This document shows positions 43,953-53,151 of a stretch of 64,000 nt of DNA, one piece after another (within the stretch, counting starts at the first letter, position 1; every line of letters begins with the position of its first letter). Made by a program: the position numbers and the translations under genes. Below the pieces are notes generated by a model that was not told where the DNA came from, made no database searches, and worked only from the letters and a program-made list of their open reading frames with translations. The DNA is taken from NCBI GenBank assembly GCA_030525875.1, contig JAUNDV010000006.1, positions 30,967-94,966 on the forward strand, given 5' to 3'. The stretch comes from Eubacteriales bacterium (GTDB taxonomy: Bacteria; Bacillota; Clostridia; Lachnospirales; Lachnospiraceae).

Positions 43953-44645
43953 ATGAATACAGATATCAGTAGTTTAGAAAAAATCATAAAATATAAATTC
44001 AAAGATATTAATCTGTTAAAGAAGGCTCTTACCCATCCATCATATTCAGGTGAGATGGGGCTTAAGAGATATGAAAGCAACCAAAGACTTGAATTTCTTG
44101 GAGATGCTGTTCTTGAGCTTGTTATATCCGAATATTTATACAAGACTCATTCAGAGACCGAGGAAGGCGAGCTTACAAGGATGAGATCCTCTCTTGTTTT
44201 TGAGGCTGCATTAGATGTCTGTGCAAGAGATATAAATCTTGGGGATTTTATACTTCTTGGCAAGGGCGAGAATCAGTGCGGTGGCAGAGAAAAGCCAAGC
44301 ATTTTATCTGATACCTATGAGGCGCTGATTGGAGCAATTTTCCTTGATGGAGGTATTGACTCGGCTAAATCGTTTATTTATGAATTTCTTATAAATGATA
44401 TCGACGAATTAACTCTCTTACATGATGGCAAAAGCATAATTCAGGAATATGTCCAGAGGTTCGAAGGAACCAGCTTAAGATATGAGACAACTGACATTGA
44501 AAGCCCGGATCATATGAAGAAATTCAGATCCGAGTTATATATCAATGATAAGCTTATTACAGTTGGCAACGGACATTCCAAGAAAAGTGCGGAGCAGGAT
44601 GCTGCCATACTTGCTATAAAAAAGCTTCAAATAGGGAAGAACTAA
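43953..44645 (+). CDS. rnc: Ribonuclease III
   Basis: Double-strand RNA nuclease for rRNA and mRNA processing. The 230-residue protein has the catalytic signature NQRLEFLGDAVLEL near residues 46-59, a second acidic site in SDTYEALIGAIFLDGG, and a C-terminal dsRNA-binding domain (IIQEYVQRF, GHSKKSAEQDAA). Its stop overlaps the smc start by one base (TAATG). Confidence 0.97.
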   Translation: MNTDISSLEKIIKYKFKDINLLKKALTHPSYSGEMGLKRYESNQRLEFLGDAVLELVISEYLYKTHSETEEGELTRMRSSLVFEAALDVCARDINLGDFILLGKGENQCGGREKPSILSDTYEALIGAIFLDGGIDSAKSFIYEFLINDIDELTLLHDGKSIIQEYVQRFEGTSLRYETTDIESPDHMKKFRSELYINDKLITVGNGHSKKSAEQDAAILAIKKLQIGKN

Positions 44646-47600
44646 TGTATTTAAAAAGAATCGAAATACATGGATTTAAGTCCTTCGCAAATAAAACTGT
44701 TATGCAGTTTCCAGAAGGAGTAACCTGTATTGTTGGTCCAAATGGATCAGGAAAATCAAATATATCCGATGCAATAAGATGGGTACTTGGAGAGCAGAAG
44801 GTAAAGCAGCTGAGAGGCTCTTCAATGCAGGATGTCATATTTGCAGGAACAGAAATTAAGAAGCCACAGGGGTTTGCCCTTGTGGCTATTACTCTTGATA
44901 ATAAAGAACATGCACTTCCTATCGACTATACAGAGGTAACCGTATCAAGACGCCTTTACAGGTCAGGTGAATCTGAATATATGATCAATGGAAATGAAGT
45001 AAGGCTTAAGGATATTCAGGAACTTTTTTATGATACAGGTATTGGCAAGGAAGGCTATTCAATCATAGGACAGGGACAGATTGATGCTATATTAAATGGC
45101 AGACCTGAGGATAGAAGAGGGCTCTTTGATGAGGCTGTTGGAATAGTCAAATTCAAAAGAAGAAGACAGCTTGCTGAGAAAAAGCTTGAATCAGAAAGAG
45201 CAAGTCTTATAAGAGTATCAGATATATTGAGCGAGCTTCAAAGGCAGGTCGGACCTCTCAAGAATCAGGCAGAAAAGGCAAGAAAATATCTTGATTACAG
45301 GGAAAATTTAAAAAAATACGATTTGAACCTTTTCCTTAGAAATACAGAAAGTCTTATAGAAGAACTTAACAGGATGAAGGAAAACTATAAGATAGCTGAG
45401 GATGCTCTTTGTGAAGCTAAGGCCGAGCAGGAAGATTTAAAGAATAAGTATGATGTATTTTCAGAAGAAATAAAGAGACTTTCGGCATTTTCAGATTCGA
45501 ATAAAGAGGAAATACAAAAGCTGCTTATTAGCATTTCGGACATACGCTCTGACCTTGAACTCACATCAGAAAGAATATCGTCTTCAGAGGCATTTTTAGA
45601 AAATACGAATGTACAGCTTGAAAAACTAGCTGATGATATTGAGCAAAGAAAACACAAAATCGCCGGATATATTGCGGAATTATCAGATATTGAAAATGAA
45701 ATCTCTATTCTATCAGAGGAAGAGGAGACAGATATACTTTTAAGCTCCTTATCAAAGCTTAGGCAGGATGTAGGATTTTATAAATTATTTTTAAAAAAGA
45801 ACCTTTTATTAAAGGATGATGAAATAGATAAGCTCATTGCAGAGCATTCAGCCAATGCTTACAAAAAGCAAGATGATAGTAATGCTTTGTCAGAAAACAA
45901 GACTTTCGCAGTAAATAATGACTGGCTTAATAGAATAAATATTAAAAAATCAAAGATAGCTGAGCTCTTAAAGGAAAAAGAAGATTCAGAGCTGGAAATA
46001 AAAAATCTAAGTGATAAAAATAATAAGCTCTCTGAGGATATTAAAAATCTCAAAGAAACTATAAATTCACTTAGCCGTGACTATCATATAGCTGATACCA
46101 GACTTGAAAATATCAAGAATATGGCCGAGAGATATGAGGGCTATGGACAAAGCATCAGATTTGTAATGCAGCTTAGGGACAGGGTCAGAGGAATAAGAGG
46201 TGTTGTTGCCGATTTAATACATACAAAGAAAGAATATGAAACAGCAATTGAGACAGCACTTGGAGGAAGTATTCAAAATATAGTAACTGACTCTGAAGAA
46301 ACGGCAAAGATACTCATACAACATTTAAAGAAAAATAAAGCGGGAAGAGCAACTTTCTTACCATTGTCAGCTTTAAGCTATAAGGAACAGACAGAGTATA
46401 AAAAGGCCTTGGCTGAAACAGGTGCTATTGGAAGAGCAAGCGATATTGTTTCCTGCGATGAAGAATTCAAGAATCTTTCAGAATATCTTTTGTCTAAGAC
46501 ACTGGTCGTAGATAATATAGACAATGCCTTGAGGATTGCTGCAAAGTTTAAGCATTCCCTAAGAATAGTAACACTTGATGGAGAACTTCTTTCTCCGGGA
46601 GGTTCACTTTCAGGTGGTGCTTATAGAAATAATTCAAACCTGATAGGAAGAGCACGAGAGGTAAAGGAACTTTCAGAAAAAAGAGATGAAATTCTCAGAA
46701 AAAATGAAAGTTTTAGCAGAGAACTTGAAGAGGCCGAGAAGAATTTAAATACTAATAATATACTCATAAATGAGCTTAGGTCTAAGGTTTCAGACATTTT
46801 GATGGAAGAAAATACTTTAAGACTTCAGATTTCATCAGATACAAAGCTTAGATATTCCGGAATCAGTCAGAATATAAGCTTTAAGCTTGAAAATCTTAAG
46901 AGACTTTCTGAAGAGCTTGGAGGTCTTATAACTGAGCTTTCAGATTCAAAAAGAAAGGCTTTATCTTCACAGGCTTTCTTAGAGCAGATGAAGGCGTCTA
47001 TAGCTGATAAGGTAAAGCTGAAAGCTGAAACAGAAAAAAAACTGGAAGAATTACGAGTCGTAGACAAACAAAATACAGAAAAATTATCCGAGCTATCACT
47101 AAATGAAAGAAGCTTCTTTGATAAGAGAGAAGAAAATTCATCAATTATACTTAACTATGAAAAGGAAATCTTAAGATTAGAAAATATAATTGAAAAGACT
47201 CAGGATAAGCTTGATAATATAACAGATTATATATGGAAGGAATATGAGTTAACATTTTCATCTGCAAAGGAATACTACGATGAAAATATCGGAAGCAGCG
47301 CATATATAAAAGCAGAGGCAGATAAGCTAAAGGCCTTGATCAGAGCGCTTGGCCCTGTCAATGTTCAGGCTATAGAGGAATACAATGAATGTTCTGAAAG
47401 GTATGAATTCCTTAAGGTCCAGTACAATGACCTTTCAGAATCGGAGAAGGCCATTGAAGCTATAATAAAAGAGCTTAATGTTGAGATGAGAAAGCAATTC
47501 TCTGAAAAATTTGAGGAAATCAGAATCAAATTTGACAAGGTATTCAAGGAACTCTTTGGAGGAGGATATGGTAATCTCGAACTTGTAACAGATGAGTCAG

Positions 47601-47962
47601 AAGATCTCCTTGAAGCGGGTATTGCAATAAATGTACAGCCACCGGGAAAGAAACTTCAAAATATGATGCAGCTCTCAGGAGGCGAAAAGGCCTTGTCTGC
47701 AATAGCTTTGCTATTTGCAATACAAAGCCTGAAGCCGTCGCCTTTCTGTGTTCTGGATGAGATAGAGGCAGCGCTTGATGATTCAAATGTAAGCAGATTT
47801 GCATCTTACCTGCACAGACTTTCAGACAAGACACAGTTTGTAGTTATCACACACAGAAGAGGAACTATGGAGTCAGCTGACAGGTTATACGGCATTACAA
47901 TGCAGGAAAAGGGAATTACGACTCTTGTTTCAGTTGATCTTGTTTCAGACAGGCTCAGTTGA
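44645..47962 (+). CDS. smc: Chromosome segregation ATPase SMC
   Basis: Core of the SMC-ScpAB condensin. Walker A GPNGSGKSN lies near residues 32-40, with the Q-loop region at GQGQIDAILNG. Two long coiled coils flank a hinge (about 480-640, with GIRGVVADLI and LDGELLSPGGSLSGG). The ABC signature LSGGEKALSA and Walker B FCVLDEIEAALDD are near the C-terminus. At 1105 residues it is about 80 shorter than the Bacillus protein, mostly in the coiled coil before the hinge. Start overlaps rnc. A 17-bp tandem repeat covers its stop codon. Confidence 0.96.
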   Translation: MYLKRIEIHGFKSFANKTVMQFPEGVTCIVGPNGSGKSNISDAIRWVLGEQKVKQLRGSSMQDVIFAGTEIKKPQGFALVAITLDNKEHALPIDYTEVTVSRRLYRSGESEYMINGNEVRLKDIQELFYDTGIGKEGYSIIGQGQIDAILNGRPEDRRGLFDEAVGIVKFKRRRQLAEKKLESERASLIRVSDILSELQRQVGPLKNQAEKARKYLDYRENLKKYDLNLFLRNTESLIEELNRMKENYKIAEDALCEAKAEQEDLKNKYDVFSEEIKRLSAFSDSNKEEIQKLLISISDIRSDLELTSERISSSEAFLENTNVQLEKLADDIEQRKHKIAGYIAELSDIENEISILSEEEETDILLSSLSKLRQDVGFYKLFLKKNLLLKDDEIDKLIAEHSANAYKKQDDSNALSENKTFAVNNDWLNRINIKKSKIAELLKEKEDSELEIKNLSDKNNKLSEDIKNLKETINSLSRDYHIADTRLENIKNMAERYEGYGQSIRFVMQLRDRVRGIRGVVADLIHTKKEYETAIETALGGSIQNIVTDSEETAKILIQHLKKNKAGRATFLPLSALSYKEQTEYKKALAETGAIGRASDIVSCDEEFKNLSEYLLSKTLVVDNIDNALRIAAKFKHSLRIVTLDGELLSPGGSLSGGAYRNNSNLIGRAREVKELSEKRDEILRKNESFSRELEEAEKNLNTNNILINELRSKVSDILMEENTLRLQISSDTKLRYSGISQNISFKLENLKRLSEELGGLITELSDSKRKALSSQAFLEQMKASIADKVKLKAETEKKLEELRVVDKQNTEKLSELSLNERSFFDKREENSSIILNYEKEILRLENIIEKTQDKLDNITDYIWKEYELTFSSAKEYYDENIGSSAYIKAEADKLKALIRALGPVNVQAIEEYNECSERYEFLKVQYNDLSESEKAIEAIIKELNVEMRKQFSEKFEEIRIKFDKVFKELFGGGYGNLELVTDESEDLLEAGIAINVQPPGKKLQNMMQLSGGEKALSAIALLFAIQSLKPSPFCVLDEIEAALDDSNVSRFASYLHRLSDKTQFVVITHRRGTMESADRLYGITMQEKGITTLVSVDLVSDRLS

Positions 47963-48001
47963 ATAATAAGCTCAGTTAAATAACAAGCTCAGCTAAATAT
48001 A
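47953..48001 (+). repeat. 17-bp tandem repeat across the smc stop codon
   Basis: Nearly three units of period 17: GCTCAGTTGAATAATAA (47953), GCTCAGTTAAATAACAA (47970) and GCTCAGCTAAATATA (47987). The first contains the smc stop (TGA at 47960-47962). The later copies are noncoding and lie before the ftsY ribosome site. Confidence 0.85.
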
Positions 48002-48035
48002 TTGATATTATTTAAAATGAATGTGAGGGAAAATA

Positions 48036-48953
48036 ATGGCAGGCTTTTTTGAACGTCTCAAGGAAGGATTGAAAAAAACAAGAAACAGCATTGCGGATAG
48101 TCTGGATAGCGTATTTGGAGACTATTCTCAGGTAGATGATGATTTTTTTGATGAGCTCGAAGAGGTTCTGGTAATGGCAGATATGGGTATACATACTACT
48201 GATGCCATCCTTTCCGATCTCAAGAAGAAAATACATGAGCAGCACATTAAGGAGCCGGGAAAATGCAGAGAGCTCCTTATAGAGAGCATAGCAGAGCAGA
48301 TGAAATTAAATCCGGCTGCATATGATTTTGAAAATACAAAGTCGGTTGTCCTGGTAATAGGTGTAAATGGTGTAGGAAAGACTACATCGATAGGAAAGCT
48401 TGGTATCAATCTTAAAAATGAAGGCAAAAATATTCTCTTTTGTGCAGCAGATACCTTCAGGGCAGCAGCAATAGAGCAGCTGACAGAGTGGGCAAACAGA
48501 GGCGGTATAGATATAATAAGCCAGAATGAAGGCTCAGATCCTGCCTCAGTTGTTTTCGATGCCATAGCAGCGTACAAGAAGAGAAATAAAGACATTCTCA
48601 TCTGTGATACAGCAGGAAGGCTTCACAATAAAAAGAATCTTATGGATGAGCTGTCAAAGATCAACCGTATCATAGACAGAGAGCTTCCGGGGATACATAA
48701 AGAGGTTCTGCTTGTATTAGATGGAACAACTGGTCAGAATGCTTTGAGTCAGGCTAAGGAATTCTTACAGGCAACAAGTGCTACAGGAATTATCCTTACA
48801 AAGATGGATGGAACTGCAAAGGGAGGAATAGCGGTTGCAATATCTTCTGAATTAAGCATTCCGGTAAAATATATAGGAGTTGGTGAGCATGCAGAGGATC
48901 TCCAGAGATTTGATGCAGAGCAGTTTGTAAGAGCTCTCTTTACAGAACAATAA
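48036..48953 (+). CDS. ftsY: Signal recognition particle receptor FtsY
   Basis: SRP receptor GTPase that docks ribosome-SRP complexes to the Sec translocon. The 305-residue protein is the NG domain with a short N-terminal helix (MAGFFERLKEGLKKTRNS) and no long acidic domain, as usual in Gram-positives. GTPase motifs: GVNGVGKTTSIGKL, DTFRAAAIEQL, DTAGRLHNKKNLM, TKMDGTAKGG. Follows smc; a terminator follows. Confidence 0.96.
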   Translation: MAGFFERLKEGLKKTRNSIADSLDSVFGDYSQVDDDFFDELEEVLVMADMGIHTTDAILSDLKKKIHEQHIKEPGKCRELLIESIAEQMKLNPAAYDFENTKSVVLVIGVNGVGKTTSIGKLGINLKNEGKNILFCAADTFRAAAIEQLTEWANRGGIDIISQNEGSDPASVVFDAIAAYKKRNKDILICDTAGRLHNKKNLMDELSKINRIIDRELPGIHKEVLLVLDGTTGQNALSQAKEFLQATSATGIILTKMDGTAKGGIAVAISSELSIPVKYIGVGEHAEDLQRFDAEQFVRALFTEQ

Positions 48954-48960
48954 ATATCAG

Positions 48961-48997
48961 AAAATCCGCTGGTTTCACAAAACGGGCGGATTTTCCT
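48961..48997 (+). terminator. Intrinsic terminator of the plsX-ftsY unit
   Basis: AAAATCCGC (48961-48969) and GCGGATTTT (48986-48994) pair around a 16-nt loop, then CCTTTAT. Confidence 0.8.
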
Positions 48998-49023
48998 TTA
49001 TAAAATAAGGATAAAATACGGGT

Positions 49024-50283
49024 ATGAAAAACAATATTTTGAATATTTTTAGGGATATATATTTTAATATAAAATATTTTTGCAAATGGGCATTCTTTGC
49101 ACTTGTATGTGGCCTGCTTGGTGGAATTATAGGTGCATCCTTCGTAAAGCTTATTATATATGCTACAGAGCTGAGAACTACTCATAAGTTCTTAGTGCTT
49201 GGACTTCCGGTGGCAGGATCAATTATCGTCTTTTTGTACGGACGATTTTTGAAAAATGGAAATAAGGGGACAAATCTTATACTTGAATCTGTTTCTGAAG
49301 GGGCAGAAATAGATAAGGCAGTAGGACCACTTATATATATTTCAACTGTACTTACTCATCTTACAGGTGGCTCAGCAGGAAGAGAAGGTGCTGCACTTCA
49401 GATAGGAGGAAGCATAGGAACAGCTGTAGGAAATATATTTGGCCTTGACGAAAAGGACATGAAAATAGGTGTCATGTGCGGAATGTCTGCAATGTTTGCC
49501 TCTGTGTTTGGAACACCTATAGCTGCAGCAATTTTTCCTATAGAGGTAATATCCATAGGAATATTACATTTTTCTGCCCTGCTTCCATGCCTTTTTTCTT
49601 CATTTATAGGCTATGAAATATCACTTATGTTTGGAACAGGCTTTGAGCAGTTTGTAATAGCTGAAATACCAGCCTTTTCTTTAAAACCGGCTTTGTACAT
49701 AATTTTGCTTGGTATTTTATGCGGTATCCTGGCGCAGTTTTTCTGCCTTATACTTCATTCGGCAGAAAAGACCTACAAAAGGCTTACAACAAATCTGTAT
49801 ATCAGGATAGTTATTGCTTCAGTAATTCTCCTAGTCTTAACTTATATATTAAAAACAGATATGTTTCTAGGTACAAGCTCTATTATACTTGAAGAAGCAT
49901 TTTACGGAGAACTACCATGGTATACCTTTATAATGAAGCTTATCTTTACAGCTGTCACTCTTGGTGCAGGCTTTAAGGGCGGAGAGATAGTTCCAACCTT
50001 TTGCGTAGGAGCAGCCTTTGGAGCCTTGTTTGGACAAATCACAGATATGCCATATGCTCTCTGTGCGGCGTGTGGAATGTCAGCCCTGTTTGTGGGAGTT
50101 ACAAATTGTCCAATAACAACTCTTATAATTGCCCTTGAAATGCTCTCAAAGGAGGCTATGCCATATTACAGCCTGATAATAGCAGTTTCATATTGTTTTT
50201 CTGGCTATGCAAGTCTTTATTCTTCGCAAAGAATAATGTACTCAAAGAGAAGAACAGAGTTCATAAATAATATTCATTCATAA
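49024..50283 (+). CDS. CLC-family anion/proton antiporter, possibly CLC-F (fluoride) type
   Basis: A 419-residue membrane protein with about ten to twelve helices and CLC motifs GSAGREGAALQIGG and GFKGGEIVPTFCVGAAFG. The classical GSGIP selectivity motif is not present; the corresponding region reads NGNKGTNLILE. The GFKGGE-x-x-P form resembles the fluoride/proton CLC-F clade rather than chloride channels, so fluoride export is a reasonable inference. No fluoride riboswitch is recognisable in the 70 nt upstream. The gene sits alone between ftsY and ylxM, which are usually closer together. Confidence 0.8.
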   Translation: MKNNILNIFRDIYFNIKYFCKWAFFALVCGLLGGIIGASFVKLIIYATELRTTHKFLVLGLPVAGSIIVFLYGRFLKNGNKGTNLILESVSEGAEIDKAVGPLIYISTVLTHLTGGSAGREGAALQIGGSIGTAVGNIFGLDEKDMKIGVMCGMSAMFASVFGTPIAAAIFPIEVISIGILHFSALLPCLFSSFIGYEISLMFGTGFEQFVIAEIPAFSLKPALYIILLGILCGILAQFFCLILHSAEKTYKRLTTNLYIRIVIASVILLVLTYILKTDMFLGTSSIILEEAFYGELPWYTFIMKLIFTAVTLGAGFKGGEIVPTFCVGAAFGALFGQITDMPYALCAACGMSALFVGVTNCPITTLIIALEMLSKEAMPYYSLIIAVSYCFSGYASLYSSQRIMYSKRRTEFINNIHS

Positions 50284-50355
50284 ATAAGCAAGGGAAAACG
50301 TTGGCATAAATATGAATAAATAAACATGAATAAGGATAAACAGATACAAAATACA

Positions 50356-50402
50356 GGTGTCAAGAAAAACTACTTGACACCCTCTAGGTTTTAAGGTAGA
50401 AT
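50356..50402 (+). promoter_or_regulatory. ylxM-ffh promoter overlapped by an inverted repeat
   Basis: TTGACA (50374-50379), 17 nt, TAGAAT (50397-50402). GGTGTCAAG (50356-50364) and CTTGACACC (50373-50381) form a perfect 9-bp inverted repeat whose right arm contains the whole -35 box. It may be an operator, or a hairpin terminator for the upstream CLC gene. The ylxM ATG is only 10 nt after the -10. Confidence 0.6.
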
Positions 50403-50412
50403 ACACATCGTT

Positions 50413-50655
50413 ATGGAAAAGATAGTACGTCAGGGAATGTTATATGATTTATACGGAGGGCTTCTTACAGATCATCAAAAGCAGATTTATGAGGAGCTTG
50501 TTAATAATGACATGTCATTGTCAGAGATAGCCGAGCAATATGGCATATCAAGGCAGGGAGTACATGATCTTATTAAGAGATGCGATAAAATCCTTGAAGG
50601 TTATGAATCCAAGCTGCATCTCCTGGAGCAAAAACTTAAAGAAAGTGAAGAATAA
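50413..50655 (+). CDS. ylxM: YlxM/P13-like DNA-binding protein
   Basis: An 80-residue protein of the UPF0122/YlxM family with a sigma-like helix-turn-helix ([21 protein letters not shown], residues ~36-56) and a charged C-terminal helix. It almost always precedes ffh, and a role with SRP has been proposed. No Shine-Dalgarno sequence precedes the ATG and the promoter is very close, so the message may be nearly leaderless. ffh follows after 6 nt. Confidence 0.93.
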   Translation: MEKIVRQGMLYDLYGGLLTDHQKQIYEELVNNDMSLSEIAEQYGISRQGVHDLIKRCDKILEGYESKLHLLEQKLKESEE

Positions 50656-50661
50656 ACCGAT

Positions 50662-52032
50662 ATGGCATTTGAGAATTTATCTGACAAGCTTCAGTCAATC
50701 TTTAAATCCTTGAGAGGTAAGGGCAAGCTTAGCGAAGAGGATGTAAAGGCTGTACTGAAAGAGGTTAAGTTAGCACTTTTGGAAGCTGATGTTAACTTCA
50801 AGATAGTCAAAAAGTTCATAAAGGACATAGAAGCACGGGCAATTGGAGAAGAGGTTATGAACAGCCTTACTCCCGGACAGATGGTCATCAAGATAGTTAA
50901 TGAAGAGCTTGTTAAGCTTATGGGCGGTGAGGTAGCAGTTTTGGAGCTGAAGCCGGCAAATGAGATAACAGTTATCATGATGGCAGGTCTTCAGGGTGCA
51001 GGTAAGACAACCACAGCTGCAAAGCTTGGAGCCAAGTTCAAGAAGAAGGGCAGGAAGGTACTTCTTGCAGCCTGTGATATATACAGACCAGCAGCCATAA
51101 AGCAGCTTCAAGTCAATGGAGAAAAGCTGGGGCTTCCTGTATTTTCACTTGGAACTGAGGTAAGTCCTGTTGAGATTGCGGACAGTGCCTATGAGGAAGC
51201 AAAGAAAACAGGAGCGAATGTGCTTATTATAGATACAGCAGGAAGGCTTCATATCGATGAAGATATGATGACTGAGCTGTGCAATATAAAGAGCAGGGTA
51301 GATGTAGATTATACCGTACTCACTGTCGATGCGATGACAGGTCAGGATGCTGTAAATGTTGCTTCAATGTTCTCTGAGAAGGTTGGTATAGACGGAGTAA
51401 TCGTTACCAAGCTTGACGGAGATACAAGAGGCGGAGCTGCATTATCTATAAGAGCTGTTACGCAGAAGCCTATTTTCTATGCAGGTATGGGAGAAAAACT
51501 CGAGGATCTTCAGGAGTTCTATCCGGATCGAATGGCTTCACGTATACTTGGCATGGGTGATATCCTTTCTCTTATAGAGAAGGCTGAGGCAAATATTGAT
51601 TTTGAAAAGCAGAAGGATATGGAGAAGCGCCTCAGGAAGGCAGAATTCACCTATGATGACTTTTTGGATCAGATGCATCAGATGAAGAAGCTTGGCGGAC
51701 TTTCAGCAATTATGAACATGATGCCGGGCATGAACGGTATAAGTCCTGATGATATAGACGAATCCCAGATGAACAGAGTTGAAGCTATAATACTTAGCAT
51801 GACAAAGGAAGAAAGAAGCAATCCTAAGCTTATGAATCCTTCAAGAAAGCAGCGTATAGCCAGGGGATCTGGTACAGATATTTCAGAGGTCAACCGTATA
51901 GTTAAGCAGTTTGAGCAGATGCAGAAGCTCATGAAGCAGATGGGCGGCATGATGAACAAGAAGAAAAAAGGCTTCCCGGGTCTTTCAGGCTTTGGAGGAA
52001 ATGCCTTTAAGGGAATGAAGTTCCCATTTTAA
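50662..52032 (+). CDS. ffh: Signal recognition particle GTPase Ffh
   Basis: SRP54 subunit of 456 residues. The NG domain has GLQGAGKTTTAAKL, DIYRPAAIKQL, DTAGRLHIDEDMM and TKLDGDTRGG. The Met-rich M domain (from ~300) has MKKLGGLSAIMNMMPGM and the RNA-binding RIARGSGT, and the tail is Gly/Met-rich. It targets signal-peptide-bearing chains to FtsY, encoded 2 kb upstream. Followed by rpsP after a 74-nt gap holding a TATAAT box but no convincing -35. Confidence 0.97.
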   Translation: MAFENLSDKLQSIFKSLRGKGKLSEEDVKAVLKEVKLALLEADVNFKIVKKFIKDIEARAIGEEVMNSLTPGQMVIKIVNEELVKLMGGEVAVLELKPANEITVIMMAGLQGAGKTTTAAKLGAKFKKKGRKVLLAACDIYRPAAIKQLQVNGEKLGLPVFSLGTEVSPVEIADSAYEEAKKTGANVLIIDTAGRLHIDEDMMTELCNIKSRVDVDYTVLTVDAMTGQDAVNVASMFSEKVGIDGVIVTKLDGDTRGGAALSIRAVTQKPIFYAGMGEKLEDLQEFYPDRMASRILGMGDILSLIEKAEANIDFEKQKDMEKRLRKAEFTYDDFLDQMHQMKKLGGLSAIMNMMPGMNGISPDDIDESQMNRVEAIILSMTKEERSNPKLMNPSRKQRIARGSGTDISEVNRIVKQFEQMQKLMKQMGGMMNKKKKGFPGLSGFGGNAFKGMKFPF

Positions 52033-52106
52033 CACACAGGAATGATAATATTTCGTCTATCAGACAATATTATATATAATGATATTTTATTTTAAGGAGA
52101 ATTAAC

Positions 52107-52352
52107 ATGGCAGTAAAGATTAGATTAAGAAGACTTGGACAGAAGAAGAGACCTTTCTACAGAGTTGTAGTTGCAGATTCAAGATCACCACGTAATGGCA
52201 GATTCATCGAGGAGATCGGATACTATGATCCTAATACAGAGCCAAGCACAATCAAGATTGATGCAGAGGCAGCTAAGGAGTGGCTTGCTTCAGGTGCTCA
52301 GCCAACAGAGACAGTTTCTAAGCTTTTAAAGGCAGCTGATATCGCTAAGTAA
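52107..52352 (+). CDS. rpsP: 30S ribosomal protein S16
   Basis: An 81-residue protein with the family start [26 protein letters not shown]. It assembles early in the 30S subunit. TTAAGGAG precedes the start. First of the conserved rpsP-khpA-rimM-trmD run, of which RimM acts on 30S maturation. Confidence 0.98.
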   Translation: MAVKIRLRRLGQKKRPFYRVVVADSRSPRNGRFIEEIGYYDPNTEPSTIKIDAEAAKEWLASGAQPTETVSKLLKAADIAK

Positions 52353-52385
52353 TAAAAAGTACCGCATTATAAAAAGAGGTGGCTT

Positions 52386-52613
52386 ATGAGGGATTTATTA
52401 GAAGTAATGGCAAAGTCACTGGTTGATCATCCGGATGAAGTACTGGTTACAGAAGAGAGTAGAGATGATATGCTTGTCCTTAATCTTAAAGTGGCACAGT
52501 CTGATATGGGAAAAGTGATTGGAAAATCAGGACGTATTGCAAAAGCATTAAGACAGGTTCTCAATGCAGCAGCTTCTAGAGATAAAATTAAAGTAATCGT
52601 GGATATAGGATAA
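52386..52613 (+). CDS. khpA: KhpA RNA-binding KH-domain protein
   Basis: A 75-residue single KH domain with the GxxG loop in VIGKSGRIAKALRQVL. KhpA, often with KhpB, is a global RNA chaperone affecting cell division in Gram-positives. AAGAGGTGGCTT precedes the ATG. Placed between rpsP and rimM as is usual. Confidence 0.95.
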   Translation: MRDLLEVMAKSLVDHPDEVLVTEESRDDMLVLNLKVAQSDMGKVIGKSGRIAKALRQVLNAAASRDKIKVIVDIG

Positions 52614-52638
52614 TTTAATTCTTAACGAAAGGTAATTA

Positions 52639-53151
52639 ATGAACAAGGAATTAAGAGTTGGAGTTATCGTTAAAACACATGGTATAAGGGGAGAGGTTAA
52701 GGTTTATCCGACGACCGACTCTCCTATGCGTTTTAATGAAATAACAGATATTAAGTTAAAGCTTGGAAAAAAGGTTAAGCAGCTTAAGATAGAGGATGTA
52801 CACTATTTTAAGAACCTTGCTATACTCAAGTTTGAGGGCTTGGACAGAATAGAGGATGTAGAGGCATATAAGGGTGCAGAACTCTATGTTTCAAGAGAGG
52901 ATGCTACAGAGCTTTCCGAGGATGAATATTACATAGCTGATCTTATAGATATCGAGGTCTATTCGGATGAGGGCAAATACATCGGCAGACTCAAGGATGT
53001 ACTTGAGACAGGCGCAAATGATGTATATATAGTCAGCAGGGAAGATGACAAGGATCTTCTTTTGCCGGCAATTCATGATTGTATAAAAGAAATCAATATA
53101 GAAGAAAATAAGATGACTGTACATATTATGGACGGTCTTTTGGATTTATAA
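52639..53151 (+). CDS. rimM: Ribosome maturation factor RimM
   Basis: A 170-residue 16S rRNA-processing factor. N-terminal domain: VGVIVKTHGIRGEVKVYP. C-terminal PRC-barrel: ELSEDEYYIADLIDIEVY, LLLPAIHDCIKEIN. RimM binds S19 during 30S head assembly. trmD starts at the base after its stop. Confidence 0.96.
   Translation: MNKELRVGVIVKTHGIRGEVKVYPTTDSPMRFNEITDIKLKLGKKVKQLKIEDVHYFKNLAILKFEGLDRIEDVEAYKGAELYVSREDATELSEDEYYIADLIDIEVYSDEGKYIGRLKDVLETGANDVYIVSREDDKDLLLPAIHDCIKEINIEENKMTVHIMDGLLDL

Noticed and set aside
48954-49023. Fluoride riboswitch before the CLC gene
   Set aside because: The gap is only 70 nt and is mostly the ftsY terminator; the conserved fluoride aptamer segments are not present.
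52041-52080. Promoter for rpsP within the ffh-rpsP gap
   Set aside because: TATAAT at 52075-52080 is good, but the sequence 17 nt upstream (TTCGTC) is a poor -35 and an ATAATATT/AATATTAT inverted repeat confuses the picture, so I did not list it as a feature.
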